Shown here one piece after another: positions 53,429 through 61,722 of a DNA stretch of 64,000 nucleotides (the stretch's first letter is position 1; each line of letters starts with the position of its first letter). Origin of the DNA: Sphingobacterium sp. BN32 (lineage in GTDB: Bacteria; Bacteroidota; Bacteroidia; Sphingobacteriales; Sphingobacteriaceae); NCBI RefSeq assembly GCF_030503615.1, contig NZ_CP129963.1, forward strand, positions 2,604,001 to 2,668,000, in the 5' to 3' direction. The notes below the pieces were generated by a model. The model did no database searches and was not told the origin of the DNA. It worked only from the letters and a program-made list of their open reading frames with translations. A program made the position numbers and the translations under genes.

Positions 53429-53752
53429 ATGAAAACCAAGCTCGCTAACAATAAGAGATTCTTGGTTTTTGAACATTCTATTCTGATTTCCACCTTCAAA
53501 GCCAAATTCATATCCCAAAAATCGGATTTTCTCACAGTGATCTGACAACAATTTTCTGTACAAATAAATAATATATATTTACTAATTAAACTTCCTATAA
53601 ATTTCAAAAATATCGAACTAAACCTATGTAATAAGCACCTGTTGGAAAATCTGTCTGATAACGAATTATTGTTGTTGCTGCAGCCTCGAAGCAGAAAGGT
53701 TTCCGATGCCATTAAGTATGCAAAGGAAATCTTAATCGAAAGGGGCGCATAA
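53429..53752 (+). pseudogene. Small gene split by an in-frame opal codon
   Basis: From ATG at 53429 the frame runs 38 codons (MKTKLANNKRFLVFEHSILI, then STFKAKFISQKSDFLTVI), stops at TGA 53543-53545 and stays open for 68 more codons to TAA at 53750. The second part ends LLENLSDNELLLLLQPRSRK then VSDAIKYAKEILIERGA, a helix motif (D-x-E-L…A-x-xxA-xx-IL-xxRG) that recurs in Bacteroidota membrane or regulatory proteins. The second part has no ATG, so read-through or an ancestral intact gene explains it best. I do not recognise the full-length family. It follows the lipoprotein by 12 bases. Confidence 0.5.
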
Positions 53753-53771
53753 ATTTTCAGAATCAGAAAGT

Positions 53772-53873
53772 ATGATCGATACTAAACTTTTGGCAGAGAA
53801 CGATTTTCTAGAAGAAGTGCCTATACACGGACTCGACAGGTGGCTTCCTAAAGAAGATATTAATGATACATAA
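53772..53873 (+). CDS. Possible 33-residue small protein
   Basis: ATG at 53772 to TAA at 53871. The product begins MIDTKLLAENDFLEEVPIHG and ends RWLPKEDINDT; it is acidic with a Trp near the end. It lies 19 bases after the split gene, same strand. It may be a real small gene or another fragment of a decayed one. Confidence 0.25.
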   Translation: MIDTKLLAENDFLEEVPIHGLDRWLPKEDINDT

Positions 53874-53904
53874 TTGAAAACAAGCTACAACCTTTATTGC
53901 GCCT

Positions 53905-54033
53905 ATGCTGTTCAGCATGGTTGCTATATTAATCTATGCAACGATCTATATTATTGATCCCAAGCTAACAAGACGTTTAGGATTGGACTTCCTATTAGGA
54001 AGTCCTTATAATTTTAACGAGATAAACAAATGA
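53905..54033 (+). CDS. Possible 42-residue membrane peptide
   Basis: ATG at 53905 to TGA at 54031; the frame is open nine codons further upstream but without ATG. The product has one hydrophobic helix (MLFSMVAILIYATIYIIDP) and a short basic/polar tail (KLTRRLGLDFLLGSPYNF). It could be a small membrane protein or the last piece of a decayed gene whose earlier parts are the two frames before it. Confidence 0.3.
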   Translation: MLFSMVAILIYATIYIIDPKLTRRLGLDFLLGSPYNFNEINK

Positions 54034-54115
54034 AATGTCCTTTAACATTCGTAATCGCCACAGTTTATAATCTTGGATTGGGACAGGACACCATCTTAAA
54101 AGCTTCAATACAATG

Positions 54116-54140
54116 GAAGCTGCCCTTTTGGGGCAGCTTC
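54116..54140. terminator. Hairpin downstream of the DUF3467 gene
   Basis: Perfect 10-base stem GAAGCTGCCC / GGGCAGCTTC with a TTTTG loop. No long T-run follows on either strand, so terminator strength is doubtful. It lies about 70 bases past the stop of the minus-strand DUF3467 gene. Confidence 0.55.
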
Positions 54141-54211
54141 ACTTATAATTCTTTCTATTCATTGGAGACCTCCTCGATCTCAAATCTGGCTATCAAGTCT
54201 AAAATGCTCGC

Positions 54212-54532
54212 TTACGCTTCGCCTTTCGTTCCGCCAAAATTTAAAGGAAATGCAACATCTTTCGAGTCAATCTTTCCATTTTGACCTTCAAATCGGTTGA
54301 TGTTATCTTGTAGCGCAGTCATCAGGCGCTTGGCATGCTCTGGAGTTAATACGATTCTAGATTTCACTTTCGCTTTCGGCACACCTGGCATGATGCGCAC
54401 AAAATCGATTACGAATTCCGTGTTGGAATGTGTAATGATTGCTAGGTTCGAATATACCCCTTCGGCAATATCTTCGCTTAGCTCGATGCTAATCTCTTGA
54501 CCTTCCGGGTTGTTTAAATTATTGTCTTCCAT
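54212..54532 (-). CDS. DUF3467-domain protein
   Basis: 106 residues, the normal family length. Conserved stretches: EGVYSNLAIITHSNTEFVIDFVR, then MPGVPKAKVKSRIVLTPEHA, and KRLMTALQDNINRFE. DUF3467 proteins are small cytoplasmic proteins widespread in Bacteroidota with no established function. It lies 20 bases after the M42 peptidase gene, so the two are probably co-transcribed. Confidence 0.9.
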   Translation of the reverse strand: MEDNNLNNPEGQEISIELSEDIAEGVYSNLAIITHSNTEFVIDFVRIMPGVPKAKVKSRIVLTPEHAKRLMTALQDNINRFEGQNGKIDSKDVAFPLNFGGTKGEA

Positions 54533-54552
54533 GGTTTATTGGTTTTTTACTA

Positions 54553-55671
54553 TTATTTACTAAATGTTCTAAAGTCCTGATCTTTCTCGATGGAAAGTAG
54601 TACTTCATAAATCAATTTGATCACGTTATCCACGTCGTCTTTATGAACCATCTCCACCGTTGTGTGCATATAGCGCAAAGGTAAGGAAATCAATGCAGAT
54701 GGTACCCCACCATTTGAATAAGCAAAGGCATCAGTATCCGTTCCGGTATATCTGGAAGAAGCCTGACGTTGGATCGGAATATTGTTTTTGTTTGCCACCT
54801 CGATCAATTGTCTATTTAAATTGATCTGTACCGCAGGAGCATAAGATACCACCGGACCCTTACCGCAGGCAAGGTCGCCCTGTGTAATTTTATTGATCAT
54901 CGGTGTGTTTGTATCATGCGTTACGTCTGTGACGATAGCCACGTTCGGTTTAATATATTGCGCAATCATCTCTGCTCCACGAAGCCCAATCTCCTCCTGT
55001 ACAGAATTGACGATATACAAACCAAATGGAAGTTTCTGCTTGTTTTCTTTTAGCAATCTGGCCACTTCAGCAATCATAAAACCACCGGCACGGTTATCCA
55101 ATGCACGCCCTACATAGTATCGGTTATTCAAGACCATAAACTCGTCTTCATAAGTCACCACGCAACCCACATGTATGCCTAATTCTTCCACTTCTTCTTT
55201 CGACGTACATCCACAGTCCAAGAATATATTCTTTAGGGTTGGAGCTTCCTCCTTCTCCCCTGCACGCGTATGAATTGCCGGCCAGCCGAATACCGCCTTC
55301 ACAATACCTTTATCTGTGTGAATATTCACGCGTTTGGAAGGGGCAATCTGATGATCAGAGCCACCATTACGAATGACATAGATTAAACCATCCTTCGAGA
55401 TGTAGTTTACAAACCAGGATATCTCATCGGCATGTGCTTCAATGACTACCTTATAAGTTGCTTTTGGATTGATGATCCCTACTGCAGTGCCGTAGTTATC
55501 AATATAGGTGTCGTCCACATATGGTTTCAAATAATCTAACCACATGCGCTGTCCTTCCCATTCGAAGCCTGTCGGCGATGGGTTGTTGATATATTTTTCG
55601 AAAAAAGCTAATGATTCCTTGGTCACAACCGTAGCTGTAGACTCCTCTTTTATCTCCTTCTTTGCCATCAT
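54553..55671 (-). CDS. M42-family metallo-aminopeptidase
   Basis: 372 residues. M42/glutamyl-aminopeptidase features: PSPTGFEWEGQRMWLDYL, the metal ligands in VIEAHADEISWFV and RALDNRAGGFMIAEV, the catalytic Glu pair in VNSVQEEIGLRGAEM, ATDVTHDTNTP-like IVTDVTHDTNTPMI, and the final ligand in MHTTVEMVHKDDVDNVI. It removes N-terminal residues from peptides as a large cytoplasmic dodecamer with two zinc or cobalt ions. DUF3467 follows by 20 bases; lgt is divergent. Confidence 0.93.
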   Translation of the reverse strand: MMAKKEIKEESTATVVTKESLAFFEKYINNPSPTGFEWEGQRMWLDYLKPYVDDTYIDNYGTAVGIINPKATYKVVIEAHADEISWFVNYISKDGLIYVIRNGGSDHQIAPSKRVNIHTDKGIVKAVFGWPAIHTRAGEKEEAPTLKNIFLDCGCTSKEEVEELGIHVGCVVTYEDEFMVLNNRYYVGRALDNRAGGFMIAEVARLLKENKQKLPFGLYIVNSVQEEIGLRGAEMIAQYIKPNVAIVTDVTHDTNTPMINKITQGDLACGKGPVVSYAPAVQINLNRQLIEVANKNNIPIQRQASSRYTGTDTDAFAYSNGGVPSALISLPLRYMHTTVEMVHKDDVDNVIKLIYEVLLSIEKDQDFRTFSK

Positions 55672-55762
55672 ATTGTTGTTAATTCTCGCAAATTAACTAT
55701 TTCCTTAATTTTCGCAAAAATAAAAACCGAAAGCTTATCTTTACCGAACAATAAACACAATT

Positions 55763-56593
55763 ATGCAGGATTTATTAAGCTATATTATTTGGGATCCTAA
55801 GCCTGAAATCTTTAAAATTGGCTCTTTCGGCCTTCGTTACTATTCCGTTTGCTGGTTATTGGCATTTGCCGCTTCATATTACTTTATGTTAAAAGTTTTT
55901 AAGAAGGAGAACAAATCTCAAGACCTTTTAGATAAGCTTACGATTTATATTTTCGTCGGAACCTTAGTGGGTGCTCGTTTAGGGCATTGCTTATTTTACG
56001 ATTTCGAGTACTACAAGGATCATATCCTAGAAATTTTCATTCCGTTCCAAAAAGATCCTGCAGGAAACTGGCATATGACTGGCTTTACAGGACTTGCGAG
56101 TCATGGGGGTGCTTTAGGTATCCTAACGGCGATGTGGCTGTTCTGTCGCAATACCAAAACCGACTTCATGTGGCTTGCCGACCGTTTGGTATTGGTCGTA
56201 CCGATTGCGGGGGCATTCATCCGCTTAGGGAACTTCTTCAATTCGGAAATGATAGGTAACCCGACCGAGTTACCTTGGGCTATCGTGTTCAGTAATATCG
56301 ATAACATCCCTAGACACCCGGCGCAGATGTATGAAGCCATCGCCTATACGCTGATCTTTATTCTCTTATGGAACATGTATAAACGGAACCATAAACCGAT
56401 TCCGGGCAAACTTTTTGGTCTGTTCTTAATTCTATTATTTGGAGCCCGCTTTATTATCGAGTATGTGAAGATTGATCAGGTGGAATTTGAAGCAGGTATG
56501 TTGCTAAATATGGGGCAGATACTAAGCATACCGTTTATTTTGGTTGGAATATTTTTGTTACTTCGAAAACCAAAGGAAACGAAACGCGTTTAA
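55763..56593 (+). CDS. lgt: Prolipoprotein diacylglyceryl transferase
   Basis: 276 residues with seven membrane helices. Lgt signatures: FGLRYYSVCWLLAFAASYYF, VGARLGHCLFYDFEYY, GLASHGGALGILTAMWLF, the GNFFNSEMIGNPTELPWAIVF block that contains the Lgt signature Asn/Glu, and RHPAQMYEAIAYT. It transfers diacylglycerol from phosphatidylglycerol to the lipobox Cys of prelipoproteins in the inner membrane. A TATCTTTA -7-like box lies at 55736-55743. A terminator separates it from the MFS gene. Confidence 0.96.
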   Translation: MQDLLSYIIWDPKPEIFKIGSFGLRYYSVCWLLAFAASYYFMLKVFKKENKSQDLLDKLTIYIFVGTLVGARLGHCLFYDFEYYKDHILEIFIPFQKDPAGNWHMTGFTGLASHGGALGILTAMWLFCRNTKTDFMWLADRLVLVVPIAGAFIRLGNFFNSEMIGNPTELPWAIVFSNIDNIPRHPAQMYEAIAYTLIFILLWNMYKRNHKPIPGKLFGLFLILLFGARFIIEYVKIDQVEFEAGMLLNMGQILSIPFILVGIFLLLRKPKETKRV

Positions 56594-56604
56594 AATATTA
56601 CATT

Positions 56605-56632
56605 TGCCCTCCCTAAAAAGAGGGCATTTTTT
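56605..56632 (+). terminator. Terminator between lgt and the MFS gene
   Basis: 7-base stem TGCCCTC / GAGGGCA followed by TTTTTT. It ends 5 bases before the MFS start codon, so it also occupies that gene's leader. Confidence 0.75.
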
Positions 56633-56637
56633 ATACT

Positions 56638-57837
56638 ATGCAAAAACTGAGAAACAATAGAAAGGTCACACTGCTCATTTTGGGGCTATTGTCGGCAATC
56701 GGACCGTTTTCGATCGACATGTATTTACCGGCATTTGAAAACATTGCTGATGACTTTAACAGTCCCTTAGAAAAAGTTCAACTGTCCTTAACCAGCTTTT
56801 TTATCGGCATTGCTTTCGGTCAGATAATCTATGGTCCCCTATTGGATAAATTCGGCAGGAAGAAACCCTTACTGGTCGGTTTAGGAATTTACGTGGTCGC
56901 GTCTATCTTATGCGTATTTACTCGCGACATCAATCACCTGATCTTTCTACGCTTTTTGCAGGCGCTAGGGAGCTGCGGAGGGATGGTTGGTGCCCGAGCT
57001 ATGGTGACGGATTATTACAACAGCAGAGAGGCTGCGAGGGTATTCAGTTTGTTGATGCTCGTAATCGGTATCTCCCCTATCCTCGCGCCTAGTGCCGGAG
57101 CGATGTTATTGAATTACCTAGACTGGCATTATATTTTTCTTCTGCTTGCCATCATGGCATCTTTGATTTTCTTGGGTACTATGTTTTTGCTTCCCGAAAC
57201 CTATGCGGGGAATAAGGATTTATCGCTTGCGCCCAAGTCTATATTGCAAACCTTTTGGAAAGTATTGAGCAATAAAGTCTTTATTACTTATTGCCTGATC
57301 GGCTCTATTGCATCGTCAGGTACCTATGCTTACCTCGCGGGATCTTCCTTCGTGATGCAGAAATATTTCGGATTGGACAAAAGTCAGTACGGGCTTGCAT
57401 TTGCCTTCGTCGCCTCGGCGATGGTCTTGGCAACGCAGCTGAACAGATGGTTACTGAAGAAACGTACGAGCGCAGACATTAGTAAATATGCAAATATTTG
57501 GCAGGCTGCTATCGGGGTTTGTATGATTATCGCTTTGGGTACCGGGTTTCTGAGCTTTCCCGTATTGCTGGGATTAATCTTTTTCTTCCTTTTTGGTTAT
57601 GGTTTTATCTTTCCAAATACCTCCGCCATCGCCTTATCGCCCATGCGACATTTAGCTGGTAGTGCTTCCGCACTATTAGGCTGTATTCAAATGGCAATTG
57701 GAGCATTCTCGTCGGGGATGGTGAGTCTATTGCATAATGAAACACCTTGGCCAATGCTGTCGGTCATGTGCGCAGGTGCTGTGATTTCTTTGGTACTGCA
57801 CTTGATCGCTAGAAGGACGGTAAAAGTAGATTTATAA
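56638..57837 (+). CDS. Bcr/CflA-family MFS drug exporter
   Basis: 399 residues and 12 membrane helices. Family motifs: GPFSIDMYLPAFENIADDF at the N-terminus, IIYGPLLDKFGRKKPLLVG (motif A, DKFGRKKP), FLRFLQALGSCGGMVGARAMV, and APSAGAMLLNYLDWHYIF (motif C-like). It exports drugs such as bicyclomycin or chloramphenicol in exchange for protons in the inner membrane; the actual substrate is unknown. The start is close behind the lgt terminator, so its promoter must overlap that hairpin, or read-through supplies transcription. Confidence 0.92.
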   Translation: MQKLRNNRKVTLLILGLLSAIGPFSIDMYLPAFENIADDFNSPLEKVQLSLTSFFIGIAFGQIIYGPLLDKFGRKKPLLVGLGIYVVASILCVFTRDINHLIFLRFLQALGSCGGMVGARAMVTDYYNSREAARVFSLLMLVIGISPILAPSAGAMLLNYLDWHYIFLLLAIMASLIFLGTMFLLPETYAGNKDLSLAPKSILQTFWKVLSNKVFITYCLIGSIASSGTYAYLAGSSFVMQKYFGLDKSQYGLAFAFVASAMVLATQLNRWLLKKRTSADISKYANIWQAAIGVCMIIALGTGFLSFPVLLGLIFFFLFGYGFIFPNTSAIALSPMRHLAGSASALLGCIQMAIGAFSSGMVSLLHNETPWPMLSVMCAGAVISLVLHLIARRTVKVDL

Positions 57838-57855
57838 GTGCGTACAATATGATAT

Positions 57856-57895
57856 AAAATAAGCGGGGCAGATGATCATCTGCCCCGCTTATTTT
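57856..57895. terminator. 40-base perfect palindrome, terminator for two convergent genes
   Basis: The 20-base arm AAAATAAGCGGGGCAGATGA is followed directly by its exact complement. The A-run at one end and T-run at the other make it a terminator in both directions for the MFS gene and aroQ; it overlaps two bases of the aroQ stop codon. Confidence 0.92.
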
Positions 57896-58313
57896 ACATT
57901 AAACTTTCTATTCCTAATCGATAGCTATCGAGACCGAAGCCTAAAATAACCCCCTTACAATTTTTCGATAGGTATGAATGATGTCTAAACGATTCTCGCT
58001 GGTGTACATTGGAAATATGGACTTCTACCACCGGGGTATTGATAGCAGCGATAGCGTCAGCAATCGCCAGCGACGTATGCGTATAAGCACCGGCATTCAA
58101 AACAATACCATCATAGCTGAATCCTACCTCATGTAGTTTATCGATGATAAACCCTTCGGTATTGCTTTGAAAGTAGCTTAATTCTACCTTGTCGGCATAT
58201 CTATCTTTCAAGGTTTCGAAATAGGACTCAAAAGATTGATCTCCATAGATCCCTTTTTCGCGAACGCCCAATAGATTCAGATTCGGTCCGTTTAGTATCA
58301 GTATTTTCTTCAT
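57894..58313 (-). CDS. aroQ: Type II 3-dehydroquinate dehydratase
   Basis: 139 residues, the normal dodecameric type II size. Motifs: ILNGPNLNLLGVREKGIYG with the catalytic Tyr of the lid, SNTEGFIIDKLHEV, VLNAGAYTHTSLAIADAI (substrate Asn), and VEVHISNVHQRESFRHHSY with the catalytic His. It dehydrates 3-dehydroquinate in the shikimate pathway. It lies 33 bases after the outer-membrane protein gene on the same strand; a TATCTTTA motif in that gap may give it its own promoter. Confidence 0.96.
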   Translation of the reverse strand: MKKILILNGPNLNLLGVREKGIYGDQSFESYFETLKDRYADKVELSYFQSNTEGFIIDKLHEVGFSYDGIVLNAGAYTHTSLAIADAIAAINTPVVEVHISNVHQRESFRHHSYLSKNCKGVILGFGLDSYRLGIESLM

Positions 58314-58346
58314 GGTTTTGATTAATACAATAAAGATAATAGAATC

Positions 58347-59984
58347 TTACATATCACCATAGAAATTACGGAAACTAGAACGTAATCCAACGTTGATCAC
58401 TCCAGATTTCTGAGTAGCCTGGTTCTCAATTTTATTGTATCGTTGCGTATATCCAAGTTCTAAACGCAGGTTATACTTAGGGTTCAAGACATAGGCAGCT
58501 TTGAAATCTGCATAGTATAAGTCATTCTGTACGCCCTGTCCGATTTTATTGCCATAATTATTTGGTGCGCTACTATAAGATTGGAAGATATCACCACCCC
58601 AGTTGATGATTCCTGCTGGAGTTGCCTCATCGGTTCCATAGCGGCTGTATAATCCCTGCACGGAGAAATCAAATCTATTCCATGAGTAATTAGCAATACC
58701 TAATAGTTCGCGGAAGTTTGCGCCACGAGGGTGTGCCAGAGGCTCTCCTCTGTTGCTGTAGTTTGAAATGGAAACATAATGCTGGTAGGTATATGGACGA
58801 ACCATATTATACTCTCCTAAGATATTCAAGTTCTTTACGCCGAAGATGTTAAATGCTTTGGCACCTAACTGCGCACCCCATTTATTATGCACATAGCCGT
58901 TGTTTGCGAAAAATTCCTTTGCTGTAAATTCACCTAGCAAGAATTGGCCGTAAACTGTGGCGTTATCCAAAACTTTGTATTTAGCGTTCAAGCCCAAGAA
59001 CATCTTATCTGGCGAAGAGCGGTTGGAATTTTCAACCGGACGCAGGAAGATAACCGGGCTAACATAGTTAAAATCAAAACCCCGATGTCCCGCTTCATTT
59101 CTATTTGCCCAAATAACGGATTGGAAGAAGCCGACCGACAAGCGGTTCGTAACGTTATAATCTAAGTACTGGAATGCTCCCCACTTGATGCCGTCACCAT
59201 AACGACCTCCCGAGTTTAATGAATCTACGCGAGGATTCGTTGGGTCGAGCATATACGCCCAAATGGAGGTATATTGTACATTACCAATTTTACCCGTAAA
59301 TTTTAAATGCGCATAGTTCGATGAGAAATCCGATAATAATACAGAACGGTATCCATCACCGATAAAGTTCTTATCGTAGGCTAAGGTCGCCTGGAAATAA
59401 TCGCTGAAGTCGTAGGTTAAATTAGCTGTCGCATACATCCAATCTTTCTTTTGTTCCGTATGTCGCTTGGACTGCGCCTGACCTGGCACAACCATGCTGC
59501 GATCCACATAATCATCGATATACTCTGGAAATACCCCTTGATTCTCGAAGAAATTACCATAGAAAGTAAATTTATCTTTGATTGTCAATCCGGCTTGAAT
59601 ACCACGGGTATTTAGCCATGTTGTTCGCTTGTCGGCTGCGATTAACTCTGAACCGATTTGAAAATCAGGTAGTACATCCAAATAAAAAGTATGGTCTTCT
59701 TTTTCAACTTCAATCAGATGCTCATTGAATATTTTTCGCATAAACCAGTTATCAGACAGGGTCTGATTAGCTGTTTCAATGGAATCAAGTTTATCCAATA
59801 AGGCGCCTTTAAATAGAACGGGCTTTGAAGAAGTATGGTAACGGGTGTACGGGGAATATAATTCCTCATTCAACTTTTGATATTGTTGATGCGAAAAAGG
59901 CTGATTTCTAATCTGTGCTTGCAAAGAGTCTGCGGTTCCGATAAGTAAAACCGTAGCTAAAGCACCATTGATGATATGCTTCAT
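58347..59984 (-). CDS. Wzi/RemB-like outer-membrane beta-barrel protein
   Basis: 545 residues. Signal peptide ending SLQAQ. Mature part with an N-terminal helical segment, then many amphipathic strands. KNFIGDGYRSVLLSDFSSNY, and later FFQSVIWANRNEAGHRGFDFNYVSPVIFLRPVE in pieces, match the conserved core shared by capsule-assembly Wzi and the Flavobacterium gliding protein RemB. It is probably an outer-membrane barrel involved in surface polysaccharide attachment; motility cannot be inferred. It lies upstream of aroQ, with no capsule genes near. Confidence 0.75.
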   Translation of the reverse strand: MKHIINGALATVLLIGTADSLQAQIRNQPFSHQQYQKLNEELYSPYTRYHTSSKPVLFKGALLDKLDSIETANQTLSDNWFMRKIFNEHLIEVEKEDHTFYLDVLPDFQIGSELIAADKRTTWLNTRGIQAGLTIKDKFTFYGNFFENQGVFPEYIDDYVDRSMVVPGQAQSKRHTEQKKDWMYATANLTYDFSDYFQATLAYDKNFIGDGYRSVLLSDFSSNYAHLKFTGKIGNVQYTSIWAYMLDPTNPRVDSLNSGGRYGDGIKWGAFQYLDYNVTNRLSVGFFQSVIWANRNEAGHRGFDFNYVSPVIFLRPVENSNRSSPDKMFLGLNAKYKVLDNATVYGQFLLGEFTAKEFFANNGYVHNKWGAQLGAKAFNIFGVKNLNILGEYNMVRPYTYQHYVSISNYSNRGEPLAHPRGANFRELLGIANYSWNRFDFSVQGLYSRYGTDEATPAGIINWGGDIFQSYSSAPNNYGNKIGQGVQNDLYYADFKAAYVLNPKYNLRLELGYTQRYNKIENQATQKSGVINVGLRSSFRNFYGDM

Positions 59985-60172
59985 ATAATGGATTGGGTGT
60001 TTGGGCCTATACTAACAAATACTATTCCTAAAACGGAACAAAAATAGTTTTTAATTTTCAATCCATCGACATTAAGTCGAATTGCTATGCTAAAACGATT
60101 TGTTATTTCTTAAATCCGCTACAATTTGTATCTTGCTAAGGATTGAAATTATAAAACCTCACGAATAAAAAT

Positions 60173-61594
60173 ATGAAACGAAGAGCATTTATTCAGAACT
60201 CTGCTTTGTTAGGTGCCGGCGTTCTCGCCAGCAAGTTTTCCTTTGCGGGAACAAATCCTAGCTTTCCGGTGGTTCGAACAGCGGAATCAAAACGCCACTT
60301 CAATAGCAAAGTAATTGAAGGGATGATCAAAGAATTCCAGAAAAATGTAGCGGATAAAGAATTAGGCTGGTTGTTTAACAATTGCTTACCGAATACGTTG
60401 GATACAACCATTTACCTGGAAAACAAACCCAACCGTCGGCTAACCTATGTAATCACAGGAGATATCGATGCGATGTGGCTCCGAGATAGTAGCGCGCAGG
60501 TATGGCCCTACTTGCCTTTTATGAAGAAAGACAAGAATCTGCAGGATCTGGTTTTAGGTTTGATCAATAAACAATCTGAATGTATTCTAATCGATCCGTA
60601 TGCCAATGCGTTCTACAACGATCCAACTAAAAAAGGCGAATGGTTCTCGGATCATACGGATATGAAACCGGGTCTTCATGAGCGTAAATGGGAGATCGAC
60701 TCGCTATGTTATCCGATTCGCTTGGCTTATCATTATTGGAAAACGACGAATGACACAACGCCTTTTGATGATACCTGGGTAAAGGCGCAAGAATTGATCT
60801 ACAAAACATTTGTGGAACAACAGCGTAAAGAAAACCTCGGCCCTTATAAATTTGAAAGAACTACAGCACGTGGAACAGATACACTTCAAGTTGACGGCTA
60901 TGGATATCCGGTAAATCCTGTTGGATTGATCGTATCGAGCTTTCGTCCGTCGGATGATTGTAGTATCTTCCCTTTCTTGATTCCTTCGAACCTCTTTGCT
61001 GTGGTAAGCTTACGCCAGTCTGCGGAGATCATGAGAAAAGTGAAGAACAAGGCGGATATTGCATCAAAATATGAAGCCTTAGCGAACGAAGTTGAAGCCG
61101 GAGTTAAACAATATGGTATTGTCGACCACCCGACACATGGGCGTGTTTATGCGTTCGAAGTTGATGGTTTTGGCAGTTATTTAATGATGGACGATGCGAA
61201 CGTGCCTAGCTTGCTCGCTCTTCCCTACTTGGGTGCTGTTGATGTAAATGACGAAGTATATCAACGCACGCGTGCGTTCATTTTATCCGAGAAAAACCCA
61301 TTCTTTTTCAAGGGAACAGCAGGCGAAGGTATCGGCGGACCGCATATCGGACGCGACATGATATGGCCTATGTCTATCATTATGCGTGCATTTACATCAA
61401 AGGATGATGCAGAGATCAAAAAATGCGTTCAAATGCTGAAAAATACACATGGTGGCACAGGGTTTATGCACGAGTCTTTTCATAAGGACGATCCTAAGAA
61501 ATTTACACGTCATTGGTTTGCCTGGACGAACACCTTATTCGGTGAGCTGATGTGGAAATTATACAAGGAAAAACCGCATCTTTTGAAAGCCTAA
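60173..61594 (+). CDS. GH125 exo-alpha-1,6-mannosidase-like enzyme with Tat signal
   Basis: 473 residues. The start MKRRAFIQNSALLGAGVLAS is a twin-arginine signal (RRAFIQ). The glycoside hydrolase family 125 body ((alpha/alpha)6 barrel) has NTLDTTIYLENKPNRRLTYVITGDIDAMWLRDSSAQVWPYLPF in pieces, IDPYANAFYND, KWEIDSLCYPIRLAYHYWKTT, SSFRPSDDCSIFPFLIPSN, KGTAGEGIGGPHIGRDMIWPMSI and GFMHESFHKDDPKKFTRHWFAWTN. The family removes alpha-1,6-mannose from glycans with inversion. It is exported folded, probably to the periplasm. It is not in a PUL here, and a terminator follows. Confidence 0.93.
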   Translation: MKRRAFIQNSALLGAGVLASKFSFAGTNPSFPVVRTAESKRHFNSKVIEGMIKEFQKNVADKELGWLFNNCLPNTLDTTIYLENKPNRRLTYVITGDIDAMWLRDSSAQVWPYLPFMKKDKNLQDLVLGLINKQSECILIDPYANAFYNDPTKKGEWFSDHTDMKPGLHERKWEIDSLCYPIRLAYHYWKTTNDTTPFDDTWVKAQELIYKTFVEQQRKENLGPYKFERTTARGTDTLQVDGYGYPVNPVGLIVSSFRPSDDCSIFPFLIPSNLFAVVSLRQSAEIMRKVKNKADIASKYEALANEVEAGVKQYGIVDHPTHGRVYAFEVDGFGSYLMMDDANVPSLLALPYLGAVDVNDEVYQRTRAFILSEKNPFFFKGTAGEGIGGPHIGRDMIWPMSIIMRAFTSKDDAEIKKCVQMLKNTHGGTGFMHESFHKDDPKKFTRHWFAWTNTLFGELMWKLYKEKPHLLKA

Positions 61595-61610
61595 GCCAAA
61601 GATATATTTG

Positions 61611-61637
61611 AAGGCTGCCTTTATAGGCAGCCTTTTT
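61611..61637 (+). terminator. Terminator after the GH125 gene
   Basis: AAGGCTGCC / GGCAGCCTT stem with a short TTTATA loop and TTTTT, starting 17 bases after the stop and ending just before the murI promoter. Confidence 0.9.
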
Positions 61638-61640
61638 CTA

Positions 61641-61671
61641 TTGACAAAAGAAAAAAGAAACCTCATCTTTG
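61641..61671 (+). promoter_or_regulatory. Promoter of murI
   Basis: TTG (61641-61643), a 20-base spacer, and CATCTTTG (61664-61671) fit the TTG-N19/20-TAnnTTTG pattern with one mismatch. The start of transcription would be near 61678, giving a leader of about 45 bases. Confidence 0.6.
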
Positions 61672-61681
61672 TCTACTTATG

Positions 61682-61709
61682 GAGGCAGTAAAGCTAAAGA
61701 AACTGCCTC
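61682..61709 (+). promoter_or_regulatory. Hairpin in the murI leader
   Basis: GAGGCAGT (61682-61689) / ACTGCCTC (61702-61709), an 8-base perfect stem with a 12-base loop, would be at the very 5' end of the predicted message, 13 bases before the start codon. No T-run follows, so it is not a terminator; it may stabilise the message or affect translation. Confidence 0.5.
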
Positions 61710-61722
61710 ATCACTATTCTCT

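Noticed and set aside
53413..53712. 99-codon minus-strand frame opposite the split gene
   Set aside because: No signal, domain or neighbour supports it, and the plus-strand frame in the same place has a better protein pattern. Its composition looks like the shadow of coding DNA.
60173..61594. GH125 as part of a glycan locus together with the SusC/SusD operon
   Set aside because: It is 38 kb away, has its own terminator and has no SusC/D beside it.
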